From NCBI RefSeq assembly GCF_020172665.1, contig NZ_CP083985.1, forward strand, positions 4,085,777-4,128,421: a stretch of DNA of 42,645 bases, read 5' to 3'. This document shows positions 15,865 to 27,970 of the stretch, in pieces. Below the pieces are notes generated by a model. It did no database searches. It saw only the letters and a program-made list of their open reading frames with translations, and was not told where the DNA came from. Each line of letters begins with the position of its first letter. The stretch's first letter is position 1. The position numbers and the translations under genes were made by a program. The stretch comes from [Mycobacterium] zoologicum. GTDB taxonomy: Bacteria; Actinomycetota; Actinomycetes; Mycobacteriales; Mycobacteriaceae.

Positions 15865-18507
15865 TCAGGGGCTGACGCCGGACGCTCCCACCCCGGTGGC
15901 GCCGTTGCCGCCCGGGGCGCCGTCACCGCCGATGCCCAGGTTGCCGCCCTCACCCCCGTTGCCGCCGTTGCCCCCGGCGCCGGTGGGGTTGTCCGCACCG
16001 CGACCGCCGTTGCCGCCGTTGCCGCCGGGCCCGTACGGGGGGTTTCCCTGGGCGCCGTCGGCTGCGGTGACGGTGCCGTCGCCGTTGGCACCGGCCTTAC
16101 CACCGGCGCCCCCGAGGCTGGATTCGCCGCCGTCGCCGCCGTCCCCACCGGCACCCGAAGCACCGCCCGAGCCGGCCGCACCCACCACACCGGCTGCGCC
16201 GTCGCCGCCGTTGCCGCCCAGCGCCCCGTCGCCGCCGGTACCGCCCGCACCCCCGGCACCGCCGGCACCCAGCGCTGTGCCGCCGGCGCCGCCTCGACCC
16301 CCGTTGCCCCCGGTCCCGGCTGCCCGCGCATCGGTGCCATTGTCGCCCGCCCCGTCAGCGATCCCCGAGACTCCGTTCGCGCCATTGGTTCCCGCCTCGG
16401 CATCGGCCCCGTCGCCTCCGTCACCTGCTGCGCCGCCGTTGCCGTAGGTGCCGCCGTTTCCGCCGTTTCCGCCTGCTCCCCCATCGGTTCCGGGCGGGGC
16501 AGCCGGGTCGGCGGACGCGTCGTAGCCATGCCCGCCGGTGCCGCCGTTGCCGACCGGACCTACCGGAACGCCACCGGCCTGGCCGCCGGCCCCGGAAGTG
16601 CCGGTCCCGGGCGCACCGCCGACGCCCGCCGCGCCACCGGCACCGCCGGCGCCCGCTGCCGTGTCACCGCCGTCTCCGCCCGCGCCTCCGGTCGGGTGGG
16701 CGGCGTCGCCGCTGCCACCGTCACCGCCGTCGCCGGGTGTACCGCCGGTGCCGCCGGTACCACCGGCGCCGCCAGTGCCGTTCACGCCGGCGCCGCCCGT
16801 CCCGCCGGCGGCCACCCCGCCGCCGGCGCCGCCCGCTCCGCCGGTGCCGCCCCGACCGCCGCTGCCGGCGTTGCCACCGTCCTGGCCTCGCCCGCCGGGG
16901 GCGGTGGTGTTCGCGCCGTCTGCGCCGGCCCCGCCGTTGCCGCCGGTTCCGCCGACGCCGCCCGTCCCGCCGGTGCCACCGTTGCCGGCGATCGACCCGC
17001 CCAGGCCCCCGGCCCCGCCGGCGCCGCCGGTGGCGCCGATCGAGCCGGTCTGCCCGGCCCCGCCCACACCGGTGGCGGGGCCGCCGTCAGATCCCGGTCC
17101 GCCGCTGCCACCGGTTCCGCCGTTGCCGCCGTTGCCGTGGTCGCCGCCGTTGCCGCCTGCGCCGCCGGACCCACCGACGGTGTTCACGGTGGTGGAGTTG
17201 TAGCCGGTGCCGCCATCGCCGCCGTTGCCGCCGACAGGTGAGGCGCCGTGCGCGCCGTCCGTGCCGTCGGCTCCGGACCCGGCCCTCCCGCCGGAGCCGG
17301 CCGCGCCACCGCCCCCACCGTCACCGGCCGCGCCGGAATCCCCACCGTTCCCGCCGGTTCCGCCGGTCGGAGTCGTCGCATCACCGGCGGCGCCGGTGCC
17401 ACCGTCGCCGCCTGATCCGGCCTTGCCGCCGGCACCCCCGGCACCCCCGTCACCGTTGGCGCCGGGCGCACCGAACAACCACCCGTCTGCTCCGCCAGCA
17501 CCGCCCCGGCCACCCTTCGCGCCGGCCCCTCCGTCGCCGCCTGATCCGCCGTTCCCGCCCACGCCGGCGTCGACGCCGATCTGCCCAGCTATTCCGGCGC
17601 CTCCGGTGCCGCCGGTACCCCCGTCGCCGCCCAGACCGCCCCTGCCGCCGGTTCCGCCGGACCCGAAGGTGATGCCGCCGTTGCCGCCGGCACCGCCGTT
17701 GCCCGCTACGCCGCCGGCGGTGCCGTCCCCGCCGATGCCGCCCGCCGCCAGGGCCGCATCACCGGCGGTGCCGGTCGCGCCGTTTCCGCCACGCCCGCCG
17801 TTGCCGCCGTTGCCGGCCCCGCCCATGGCGAGCCAGTCCTGCAGGGGATTGCTGGAGCTGCTGCCGCCGTCACCGCCGTTACCGCCGGCTCCGCCGTTGA
17901 AGGTGAGGATGCCGTTGCCTCCGGCACCACCATCGCCGCCGTTGCCCCACATCTCGCCGCCGAAGCCGCCCTTGCCGCCGTCCGCGCCCGGGCCGCCGTC
18001 GCCGCCGTTGCCGCCGTTGCCGATCCCACCGGTGCCGCCGCCGTTGCCACCGGCCACGCCGGGGATGTCGGAGTTCCACCCGTTGCCGCCGTCGCCGAAG
18101 ATCAGGCCACCCATCTCGCCGTCGGGGTTGCTCGCCGACGTGCCGTCGGCGCCGTCGCAGATCAGGCCGCAGCCACTGGTGAGCGCGAGCGCGGTCACCC
18201 AGGAAAACCACTCGTTGATCTGGTCGTTGACCTGCGAACCGAACGGGCTGTGGATCCAGTCTTCGAGCACGGCATGCACCGGCAGGTAGATGTAGGTCTG
18301 CCAGGCCTCGGCGAACCAGCCACCGAACGCCGACGCCGGGCCGGGCTCCGCTGCGGCGCTGAAATAGTCCGGCATCCAGTCGAACTCGTCGGCGCGGGCC
18401 GGCGCGGTGACGACCGGGGACACCGCTTGAGCCATGCCGAACGCCAGGAACGCGCTCACCCCGGGCAGCCCACCCCGGCGCTTGCCGATGCGCTGCCTAA
18501 CGGCCAT
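15865..18507 (-). CDS. PGRS-repeat protein with Sec-type signal and no PE domain
   Basis: An 880-residue protein. Residues 1-39 look like a signal peptide (Arg/Lys-rich start, hydrophobic core, ARA|D cleavage). Residues ~45-140 form a short domain with Y-L-P-V-H-x5-W-I-H-S-P-F-G, then ICDGADGT and GGLIFGDGGNGW. The remainder is a PGRS-type tract of GGxGGxGG/GGAGG triplets to the C-terminus (ending GASGVSP). Classical PE_PGRS proteins begin with a ~100-residue PE domain exported by ESX-5; that is absent. ATG at 18507 (MAVRQR) was chosen for the signal and for GAGGGG upstream; the longer frame adds 56 basic residues without a signal. The domain is shared with the protein at 37747-39474. Likely secreted or surface-exposed; function unknown. 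Confidence 0.85.
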   Translation of the reverse strand: MAVRQRIGKRRGGLPGVSAFLAFGMAQAVSPVVTAPARADEFDWMPDYFSAAAEPGPASAFGGWFAEAWQTYIYLPVHAVLEDWIHSPFGSQVNDQINEWFSWVTALALTSGCGLICDGADGTSASNPDGEMGGLIFGDGGNGWNSDIPGVAGGNGGGTGGIGNGGNGGDGGPGADGGKGGFGGEMWGNGGDGGAGGNGILTFNGGAGGNGGDGGSSSSNPLQDWLAMGGAGNGGNGGRGGNGATGTAGDAALAAGGIGGDGTAGGVAGNGGAGGNGGITFGSGGTGGRGGLGGDGGTGGTGGAGIAGQIGVDAGVGGNGGSGGDGGAGAKGGRGGAGGADGWLFGAPGANGDGGAGGAGGKAGSGGDGGTGAAGDATTPTGGTGGNGGDSGAAGDGGGGGAAGSGGRAGSGADGTDGAHGASPVGGNGGDGGTGYNSTTVNTVGGSGGAGGNGGDHGNGGNGGTGGSGGPGSDGGPATGVGGAGQTGSIGATGGAGGAGGLGGSIAGNGGTGGTGGVGGTGGNGGAGADGANTTAPGGRGQDGGNAGSGGRGGTGGAGGAGGGVAAGGTGGAGVNGTGGAGGTGGTGGTPGDGGDGGSGDAAHPTGGAGGDGGDTAAGAGGAGGAAGVGGAPGTGTSGAGGQAGGVPVGPVGNGGTGGHGYDASADPAAPPGTDGGAGGNGGNGGTYGNGGAAGDGGDGADAEAGTNGANGVSGIADGAGDNGTDARAAGTGGNGGRGGAGGTALGAGGAGGAGGTGGDGALGGNGGDGAAGVVGAAGSGGASGAGGDGGDGGESSLGGAGGKAGANGDGTVTAADGAQGNPPYGPGGNGGNGGRGADNPTGAGGNGGNGGEGGNLGIGGDGAPGGNGATGVGASGVSP

Positions 18508-18803
18508 CTCCGATGCCCCTCGCGTCTGGTCCGCCCGAGTTGGGGTGTGCCGCCGTCCTGTCCTTGCCGTTCCTCGCCGTTCCCTGCCGTCCAGAACCAC
18601 TTCCGCAGCGCGGTATGTGCTTCTTGCCTGCCGCTCAGCGTACGTACCGGCGGAGCGGAATCCACCAAAATGCACCGACAGGGTTAAACGCGCAGTTCAG
18701 GAGAATGAGACACCAGGCGATACAAGCCCAGCCGGCACCCGCGACCAGCCGGAGGGCCCCGGAGATTCTAGGGAGACCCTGTATCGCAGCCGTGTGTTTC
18801 TGT
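18508..18803. other. Intergenic region upstream of the first PGRS gene
   Basis: A 296-bp stretch, less GC-rich than its surroundings, between two minus-strand genes. It must hold the PGRS promoter and any terminator of the DUF4185 gene. I see a triple ~10-bp direct repeat (CCTTGCCGTT-like, 18562-18591) and no clear -35/-10 pair or strong hairpin. Short ORFs here look random. Confidence 0.5.
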
Positions 18804-19937
18804 TCAGCTGAGCGACCAGGGCTTGTACGGGTTGACCGCGAACTGGATCACCCGGTAGGGAGCGCGGTCCCGTGGCTGGGTGTTCCACTGACTGACGAAC
18901 ACTCGCAGTTCGTCGAGGGTGGATCCGGGTGAGATGTAGCCGCCGTAGGGCTGGGCCAGCCGGTTGTCATACGGCGACGGCAGGGCCTCCACGGGCTCCG
19001 GGGGGTCGGGCCATTCGGCGTGCTGCACCACCGTGGTCACCGGCGCGGTGCCCAGGCCGGTCGGCTCGTAGGCCACCCGCACCTCCATGTTGCCGGTGGT
19101 GCCGTTGAAGTAGGACAGCACCGGTTTGCCGTCGACCTGGCGCAGGCTGAGCTCGCCGATCTGGTCGTTCCACAGCGGTGTGGGCTTGTGTCCCCAACCC
19201 GCTCCGGCCGCCCAGCCCTGCCAGGCCGACCGGTCGGTGAACTTGGCCGGGGTGACCCGGTAGAGCGTCACCGGGGAGCTGCGGTCGAAGTTGTTGGTGA
19301 CCAGGTACACCCAGCCGGTGACCGAGTCCGGCGTCGGGATCGGATCGTAGTAGCCGCTGATCTGGGACTGACCGGAGTCCTGGTAGGACGCCGCCCGGAC
19401 CGACCCCGGAACTGTCTGCCAACCCGGTTGTGCCGCATCGGCTTTCACTAGACGCGATGCCTGGGGCACCAGCATCTTGGCGGTGGTGACCATCAGATAG
19501 TTGGTCCGGTTGATCGAGACGATCCCGGCCGGCAGCTGCGTACAGCCGGCCGGTGCCGGGTCGGCCAGCAACGGCTTGTCCACCCCGAGCACCCCGGTGT
19601 AGCGCACCCCGTCGGAGTCGTCGACCGAGTCCAAGTCGACCCGCAACGCGATCGGCGAATACCAGCCGCCGTATCCGACGCCCTGGCCGGCGAAGCTGTC
19701 CCCGCAGATCTGCAGGACCGCGCTGGGGAATTCCATGAACTCGCACAGATCGGTGGCACCGATACCGTAATCGCCGGTGAGCGTTCCGGTTCCGGCACTG
19801 GGCCCGATCCGGACCACCTGACCTTCGGCCAGCGGCCACAGCACCGGACGAGGGATGGGCGCGGGCGGGTCGGCGTGCACCGTCCAGGCCGGGGTCAGCA
19901 GCAGCGCCGAGGCAGCCAACAACCGGCGCAGGCTCAC
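18804..19937 (-). CDS. Secreted DUF4185 protein (Rv3707c-like)
   Basis: A 377-residue exported protein with a signal peptide over residues 1-22 (MSLRRLLAASALLLTPAWTVHA|D). The body resembles DUF4185, a beta-propeller-like fold with repeated Trp/Tyr-Gly blocks (GYGGWYSPIALRVDLDS, GWVYLVTNNFDRSSPVTLYR, GKPVLSYFNGTTGNMEVRVA). DUF4185 members from mycobacteria and corynebacteria have been tied to arabinan/mycolyl-glycan hydrolysis; applying that here is inference. The start is GTG at 19937, 7 nt after the asd stop, so it is probably in the ask-asd transcript. M. tuberculosis has the same order. Confidence 0.85.
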   Translation of the reverse strand: MSLRRLLAASALLLTPAWTVHADPPAPIPRPVLWPLAEGQVVRIGPSAGTGTLTGDYGIGATDLCEFMEFPSAVLQICGDSFAGQGVGYGGWYSPIALRVDLDSVDDSDGVRYTGVLGVDKPLLADPAPAGCTQLPAGIVSINRTNYLMVTTAKMLVPQASRLVKADAAQPGWQTVPGSVRAASYQDSGQSQISGYYDPIPTPDSVTGWVYLVTNNFDRSSPVTLYRVTPAKFTDRSAWQGWAAGAGWGHKPTPLWNDQIGELSLRQVDGKPVLSYFNGTTGNMEVRVAYEPTGLGTAPVTTVVQHAEWPDPPEPVEALPSPYDNRLAQPYGGYISPGSTLDELRVFVSQWNTQPRDRAPYRVIQFAVNPYKPWSLS

Positions 19938-19944
19938 CCGCGGA

Positions 19945-22249
<2,305 letters not shown>

Positions 22250-22307
22250 TTTTCGTCCCTTCCGTGGGTGGGCCCGTCCCAGGATAGGGGAAGCTGCTGG
22301 GAGGGCG

Positions 22308-22313
22308 TAAACT
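22308..22313 (+). promoter_or_regulatory. -10 element of the leuA leader promoter
   Basis: TAAACT (TANNNT) is followed by 7 nt and then the GTG of the leucine leader peptide at 22321. The transcript would begin at the leader's start codon. The identical hexamer and spacing occur at murT. Confidence 0.55.
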
Positions 22314-22320
22314 GCACGAT

Positions 22321-22362
22321 GTGCAGCGGGTGCTCCTTCTCGGACGCCGCGGCGGGGCCTGA
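22321..22362 (+). CDS. leuL: Leucine leader peptide upstream of leuA
   Basis: A 13-codon reading frame (GTG start, TGA at 22360-22362) encodes [13 protein letters not shown]. Three consecutive Leu codons (CTC CTT CTC, 22333-22341) include CTT, which is uncommon in such GC-rich genomes. It lies 76 nt upstream of leuA, and a -10 box 7 nt before its GTG makes it a leaderless mRNA start. This matches a transcription- or translation-attenuation leader in which leucyl-tRNA shortage stalls the ribosome. It is too short for standard gene finders. Confidence 0.75.
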   Translation: MQRVLLLGRRGGA

Positions 22363-22407
22363 TCCAGACCGGCCTCCCGTCGCGGGTGTTCGCGATGCGC
22401 CGGTCTG
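22347..22407 (+). promoter_or_regulatory. Candidate leucine attenuator pseudoknot
   Basis: Stem A pairs 22347-22356 with 22376-22385 (10 bp, one G-U). Stem B pairs CAGACCGGC (22365-22373) with GCCGGTCTG (22399-22407), 9 perfect bp. The stems interlock as an H-type pseudoknot. Stem A's 5' arm overlaps the end of the leader peptide, so a ribosome stalled on the Leu codons would prevent stem A. A small alternative hairpin (CCCG-tcg... CGGG, 22376-22386) competes. A GGAG at 22427-22430 serves leuA. Confidence 0.6.
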
Positions 22408-22408
22408 A

Positions 22409-24251
<1,843 letters not shown>

Positions 24252-24351
24252 CATGCGCCCCGCAATCACAGGTTGCGCTCAGCTTGGTATCAGTGAATAC
24301 TAACTCGCATCGTCTTGGGTCAGACGTCCGGCAAGACAGATCGGGGGCACC

Positions 24352-24960
24352 ATGAACATTCGTCAGATCGCACTCCTGCCAACCATGTTCCTCGGCGCTG
24401 CCCTGGGCGGTGCGGCGCTCGCCGGCGCGGTCGCCAACGCCGAACCGTCGAATCCACCGTTCACCCCCAATGAGCTCTCCAGTTGGCCGATGCCAGTCGG
24501 CGCGCAGTATGGCACGGACTACGACACGACCTGGACCTCGGAAACTCTCCCGTCGATTCCGTACATCTACAGCGGCTCACAAACCACGACGAACTATCAG
24601 CTCTTCGGCTCCGACGGCGACGTCACCGGCGCATTCGACGTCACCGGGACTCGTTACCAGTACGGCATATTCCCACCCTTCCCGTTCGCCTACGTGACCA
24701 ACTCCAACGTGGTCAGCGACAGTGAAGGCACCGGCCTGCCGGACGGGACGACGTGGGACTCCACGAGTTTCCGTGTGGCCGCGTTCGCCTCCGTCGAACT
24801 GTTCGGCACGCAATCGATCAGCGTGCCCGACGGCATGACCGTCGACTGGGTCAATTTCTTCGGCGTCGCCAACGAAGTGGTGACGACATCCGACGGCATC
24901 ACCGACTACCTGTACGTGTTCGGCCCCGACCCCATCCTGCTCTTCGACATCCCGACCTGA
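24352..24960 (+). CDS. Secreted hypothetical protein
   Basis: A 202-residue exported protein that I do not recognise. A signal peptide covers about residues 1-31 (hydrophobic core LGAALGGAALAGAVA, cleavage near ANA|E). The mature part is rich in Thr, Ser, Phe and Tyr with few charges, has no Cys, and contains blocks such as NYQLFGSDGDVTGAFDVTG and VDWVNFFGVANEVVTTSDG. It may be a beta-rich extracellular domain. GGGGG precedes the ATG. It is inserted between leuA and the dnaQ-like gene, adjacent in M. tuberculosis order. The coding sequence appears less GC-rich than its neighbours. It is convergent with the exonuclease gene (6 bp between stops). Confidence 0.75.
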   Translation: MNIRQIALLPTMFLGAALGGAALAGAVANAEPSNPPFTPNELSSWPMPVGAQYGTDYDTTWTSETLPSIPYIYSGSQTTTNYQLFGSDGDVTGAFDVTGTRYQYGIFPPFPFAYVTNSNVVSDSEGTGLPDGTTWDSTSFRVAAFASVELFGTQSISVPDGMTVDWVNFFGVANEVVTTSDGITDYLYVFGPDPILLFDIPT

Positions 24961-24966
24961 GGGTAG

Positions 24967-25956
24967 TCAGAACAGCGAGATCTGCTCGCCGGCCGGCCCG
25001 GCGTCCAGGAACGCCTCGATGCCGGTGCCGCTCACTACCCCGCCGACGCTGGCCATGAACAGGGTGTCGGTGACGGTCGGCACGCCCAGTTCCCGCGCCT
25101 GGTAGCCCTTGCCGTGCTCAGCCTGGTCGTCGTTACAGATCACCAGCGAGGTGTTGGTGTCGACGACGTCGCTGTAGGCCAGCCCGGCGTGCAGGATCCG
25201 TTCGACGAGTTCCTCGTGGGTGCGGGTGCATTCGGCCGACAGCGCCACCCGCATGCCCTGCACCAGCGGGCGGCCACGTTGGTAGCGCCCGGGGTTGAGG
25301 TAGGCGCACGGCATCCGCGCCGCCAGCGCCTTGAGCGGGCGCAGTTCGTCGTGGGTGATCCGGCCGTTGGGCCAGCGGCGCCGGGTCACCGGCCGCACCG
25401 GCAGCCACACGTCGCGTTCGCGGGCCCGCTCCAGTGCGGGCTGAAGCACCCCGGCCAGCACCCGGGCGTCATCGAGTGCGTCATGCGCCCGGGTCTGGGT
25501 GACGCCCCAGTGCGCGGCCAGGGTCTGTAGCCGCAGGTTGTCCAGGCCCAGGTCGAGGCGCCGGGCCAGCTCCAGGGTGCACATCACCGAGTCGACGGGA
25601 AGCTCCGCGCCGGCCATCTCGGCTTCGGCGGCCAAGAACGTGTAGTCGAACGCGACGTTGTGCGCCACCAGGGTGCGGCCGGCCAGCAGTGCGGTGACCT
25701 CGTCCATCACGTCGGCGAACTGCGGTTGGCCGGCCAGCATCTCGGCGGTCAGCCCGTGCACGTGCGTCGGCCCGGGGTCGGTACCCGGGTTCACCAGGTG
25801 CGACACCGACTTCTCGATCTGGCCGTCGGCGTCGAGTGCCAGCGCGGCGACGCTGAGCACGCGGGCCTGCCCGGGCCGGAACCCGGACGTCTCGACGTCG
25901 ACGACGACCCAGCCGTCGCCGGGGTCGCGGGCCGGGCGGCCCCACGTCGTGCTCAT
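24967..25956 (-). CDS. DnaQ-family 3'-5' exonuclease with BRCT domain (Rv3711c-like)
   Basis: A 329-residue protein. The DEDD-type exonuclease domain occupies about residues 15-180: ExoI DVETSG (Asp20, Glu22), ExoII HNVAFDYTFLAAE, ExoIII RAHDALDDARVLAG (HxxxxD form, DEDDh). A C-terminal BRCT domain (about 245-325) contains GMRVALSAECTRTHEELVERI and VCND-type core residues, then KGYQARELGVPTVTD. Proofreading or DNA-repair exonuclease is the likely role; the BRCT may tether it to a partner such as ligase. ATG at 25956 (MSTTWGR) was chosen over a longer frame. Divergent from murT. Confidence 0.9.
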   Translation of the reverse strand: MSTTWGRPARDPGDGWVVVDVETSGFRPGQARVLSVAALALDADGQIEKSVSHLVNPGTDPGPTHVHGLTAEMLAGQPQFADVMDEVTALLAGRTLVAHNVAFDYTFLAAEAEMAGAELPVDSVMCTLELARRLDLGLDNLRLQTLAAHWGVTQTRAHDALDDARVLAGVLQPALERARERDVWLPVRPVTRRRWPNGRITHDELRPLKALAARMPCAYLNPGRYQRGRPLVQGMRVALSAECTRTHEELVERILHAGLAYSDVVDTNTSLVICNDDQAEHGKGYQARELGVPTVTDTLFMASVGGVVSGTGIEAFLDAGPAGEQISLF

Positions 25957-26019
25957 GTCACTGAGGATGGCACGCCGGTCTGACCGAGCCGGGCCGCGGT
26001 GGCTCGTGTCGGCGGCATT

Positions 26020-26025
26020 TAAACT
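26020..26025 (+). promoter_or_regulatory. -10 element of the murT-gatD promoter
   Basis: TAAACT is followed by 7 nt and the murT GTG at 26033, implying a leaderless mRNA. The same hexamer and spacing are seen at the leuA leader. Confidence 0.55.
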
Positions 26026-26032
26026 CACGCCC

Positions 26033-27250
26033 GTGATCACCGCCCGTGGACGACTCGCCCTGGCCGCCGGAGCCGGCGCCCGCTGGGCGTCGCGCGTCAC
26101 CGGCCGCGGTGCGGGCGCCATGATCGGCGGCCTGGTGGCGATGACCCTGGACCGCTCGATCCTGCGTCAGCTGGGAACCGGGCGGCGCAGCGTCGTCGTC
26201 ACCGGCACCAACGGCAAGTCGACCACCACCCGGATGGTCGCCGCCGCGCTGCGCACCCTGGGGCCGGTGGCCACCAACGCCGAGGGCGCCAACATGGACG
26301 CCGGGCTGGTGGCCGCACTGGCCGCCGACCGCGGTGCGGCGCTGGCGGCCCTCGAAGTCGACGAGATGCACGTCCCGCACGTGGCCGACGCGGTGTCACC
26401 GAGCGTCTTCGTGCTGCTCAACCTGTCCCGCGACCAGCTGGACCGGGTCGGTGAGATCAACGCCGTCGAACAGGCGCTGCGCGGGGGGCTGGCCCGGCAC
26501 CCGCGGGCGGTGGTGGTGGCCAACTGCGACGACGTGCTGATGACCTCGGCCGCCTACGACAGCCCCGACGTGGTGTGGGTGGCCGCCGGGGGTTCCTGGC
26601 ACGGCGACTCGGTGAGCTGCCCGCGTAGCGGCGAGGTGATCGAGCGCGACGGGGCGCACTGGCGCTCCACCGGCGCCGGCTTCGCCCGGCCGCAGCCGCA
26701 GTGGTGGTACGACGACGACGCGCTCTACGGCCCGGACGGGCTGGTGCTGCCGATGCGGCTGTCGCTGCCGGGCGCGGTCAACCGTGGCAACGCCGCCCAG
26801 GCCGTGGCCGCCGCGGTCGTGCTGGGCGCCGATCCGGCTGCGGCCGTAGCGGCGGTGTCGGCCGTCGACGAGGTGGCCGGCAGGTACAAGTCGGTGCAGG
26901 CCGGCGAGCACACCGTGCGGATGCTGCTGGCCAAGAACCCTGCCGGCTGGTCCGAGGCGCTGTCGATGGTGGATCGTGATGCGGCGGTGGTGATCTCGGT
27001 CAACGGCCAGGTGCCCGACGGTGAGGATCTGTCCTGGCTGTGGGATGTGCGCTTCGAGCACTTCGAAGGTGTGCCGGTGGTCGCCGCCGGGGAGCGCGGC
27101 ACCGACCTGGCGGTGCGACTGGGCTACGCCGGCGTGCAGCACACCCTGGTGCACGACACCGTCGCCGCCATCGCGTCCTGCCCGCCCGGACGGGTCGAGG
27201 TGGTCGCCAACTACACCGCGTTCTTGGCACTGCAGCGGAGGTTGGCATGA
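26033..27250 (+). CDS. murT: Lipid II isoglutaminyl synthase, Mur-ligase subunit
   Basis: A 405-residue Mur-ligase-like subunit that, with GatD, amidates the D-glutamate of lipid II to D-isoglutamine. The ATP-binding P-loop is GTNGKSTTT (58-66), followed by the Mur-ligase central domain (LEVDEMHVPHVAD, LLNLSRDQLDRVGE). A C-terminal DUF1727 domain contains FEHFEGVPVVAAGERG. The zinc-ribbon insertion of firmicute MurT is degenerate: CPRSGEV keeps one Cys and the second Cys pair is absent. GTG at 26033 has a -10 box 7 nt upstream. The stop overlaps gatD by ATGA. Confidence 0.95.
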   Translation: MITARGRLALAAGAGARWASRVTGRGAGAMIGGLVAMTLDRSILRQLGTGRRSVVVTGTNGKSTTTRMVAAALRTLGPVATNAEGANMDAGLVAALAADRGAALAALEVDEMHVPHVADAVSPSVFVLLNLSRDQLDRVGEINAVEQALRGGLARHPRAVVVANCDDVLMTSAAYDSPDVVWVAAGGSWHGDSVSCPRSGEVIERDGAHWRSTGAGFARPQPQWWYDDDALYGPDGLVLPMRLSLPGAVNRGNAAQAVAAAVVLGADPAAAVAAVSAVDEVAGRYKSVQAGEHTVRMLLAKNPAGWSEALSMVDRDAAVVISVNGQVPDGEDLSWLWDVRFEHFEGVPVVAAGERGTDLAVRLGYAGVQHTLVHDTVAAIASCPPGRVEVVANYTAFLALQRRLA

Positions 27251-27954
27251 CGGTGCGGATCGGGCTGGTGCTGCCCGACGTCATGGGCACCTACGGCGAC
27301 GGCGGCAACGCGGTGGTGCTGGCCCGGCGGCTGTTGCTGCGCGGTATCGACGCCGAGATCGTCGAGATCACCCTGAGTGATCCGGTGCCCGAATCCCTGG
27401 ACCTGTACACCCTCGGCGGCGCCGAGGACTACGCGCAACGGCTGGCCACCCGGCATCTGCTCCGGTATCCGGGTTTGCAGCGCGCCGCCGAGCGGGGCGC
27501 GCCGGTGCTGGCGATCTGCGCGGCCATCCAGGTGCTGGGGCACTGGTATGAGACCTCGGCCGGGGAGCGCGTCGACGGGGTGGGCCTGCTGGATCTGACC
27601 ACCTCGCCTCAGGACGAGCGCACCATCGGCGAAGTGGTCGCCGCTCCGCTGCTGGCGGGGCTGACAGCGCCGCTGACCGGTTTCGAGAACCATCGCGGCG
27701 GCACCGTACTGGGTCCTGCCGCCTCGCCGTTGAGCAAGGTGACCAAGGGCGCCGGCAACCGGGCCGGCGACGGCTTCGACGGCGCGGTGCAGGGCAGCGT
27801 CGTCGCCACCTACCTGCACGGGCCGTGCCTGGCCCGCAACCCGGAGCTGGCCGACCTGCTGCTGTCGAAGGTGGTCGGCGAGCTGGCGCCGCTGGAGCTG
27901 CCCGAGGTGGAGTTGCTGCGCTCCGAACGACTGGCCGCGCCGCGACGAGTCTGA
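27247..27954 (+). CDS. gatD: Lipid II isoglutaminyl synthase, glutamine amidotransferase subunit
   Basis: A 235-residue class I-like (CobB/CobQ-type) glutaminase that supplies ammonia to MurT. The nucleophile Cys91 is in VLAICAAIQVLG and the catalytic His191 in VATYLHGPCLARNPEL. The N-terminal LPDVMGTYGDGGNAVVLARR is typical for GatD. The ATG overlaps the murT stop (ATGA), giving stoichiometric expression of the heterodimer. The gene ends 4 nt before a -10 box serving the next gene. Confidence 0.96.
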   Translation: MTVRIGLVLPDVMGTYGDGGNAVVLARRLLLRGIDAEIVEITLSDPVPESLDLYTLGGAEDYAQRLATRHLLRYPGLQRAAERGAPVLAICAAIQVLGHWYETSAGERVDGVGLLDLTTSPQDERTIGEVVAAPLLAGLTAPLTGFENHRGGTVLGPAASPLSKVTKGAGNRAGDGFDGAVQGSVVATYLHGPCLARNPELADLLLSKVVGELAPLELPEVELLRSERLAAPRRV

Positions 27955-27957
27955 CGC

Positions 27958-27963
27958 TACGTT
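27958..27963 (+). promoter_or_regulatory. -10 element for the PucR-type regulator
   Basis: TACGTT is followed by 7 nt and ATG at 27971. It lies immediately after the gatD stop, so the regulator can be expressed separately from murT-gatD. Confidence 0.5.
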
Positions 27964-27970
27964 TGCGGCT

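Noticed and set aside
16538..18289. Long Pro-rich open frames on the plus strand across the PGRS gene
   Set aside because: They are the antisense reading of GGC/GCC-rich PGRS repeats, which rarely give stops. They have no RBS or domain, and the minus-strand frame has a signal peptide and domain.
22319..22408. A 29-codon Cys/Pro-rich frame (ATG 22319, MCSGC start) overlapping the leuA leader
   Set aside because: Its ATG is 5 nt from the -10 box, so it could be translated, but it has no Leu run and reads through the pseudoknot. The GTG frame with LLL and a stop before stem B fits attenuation better.
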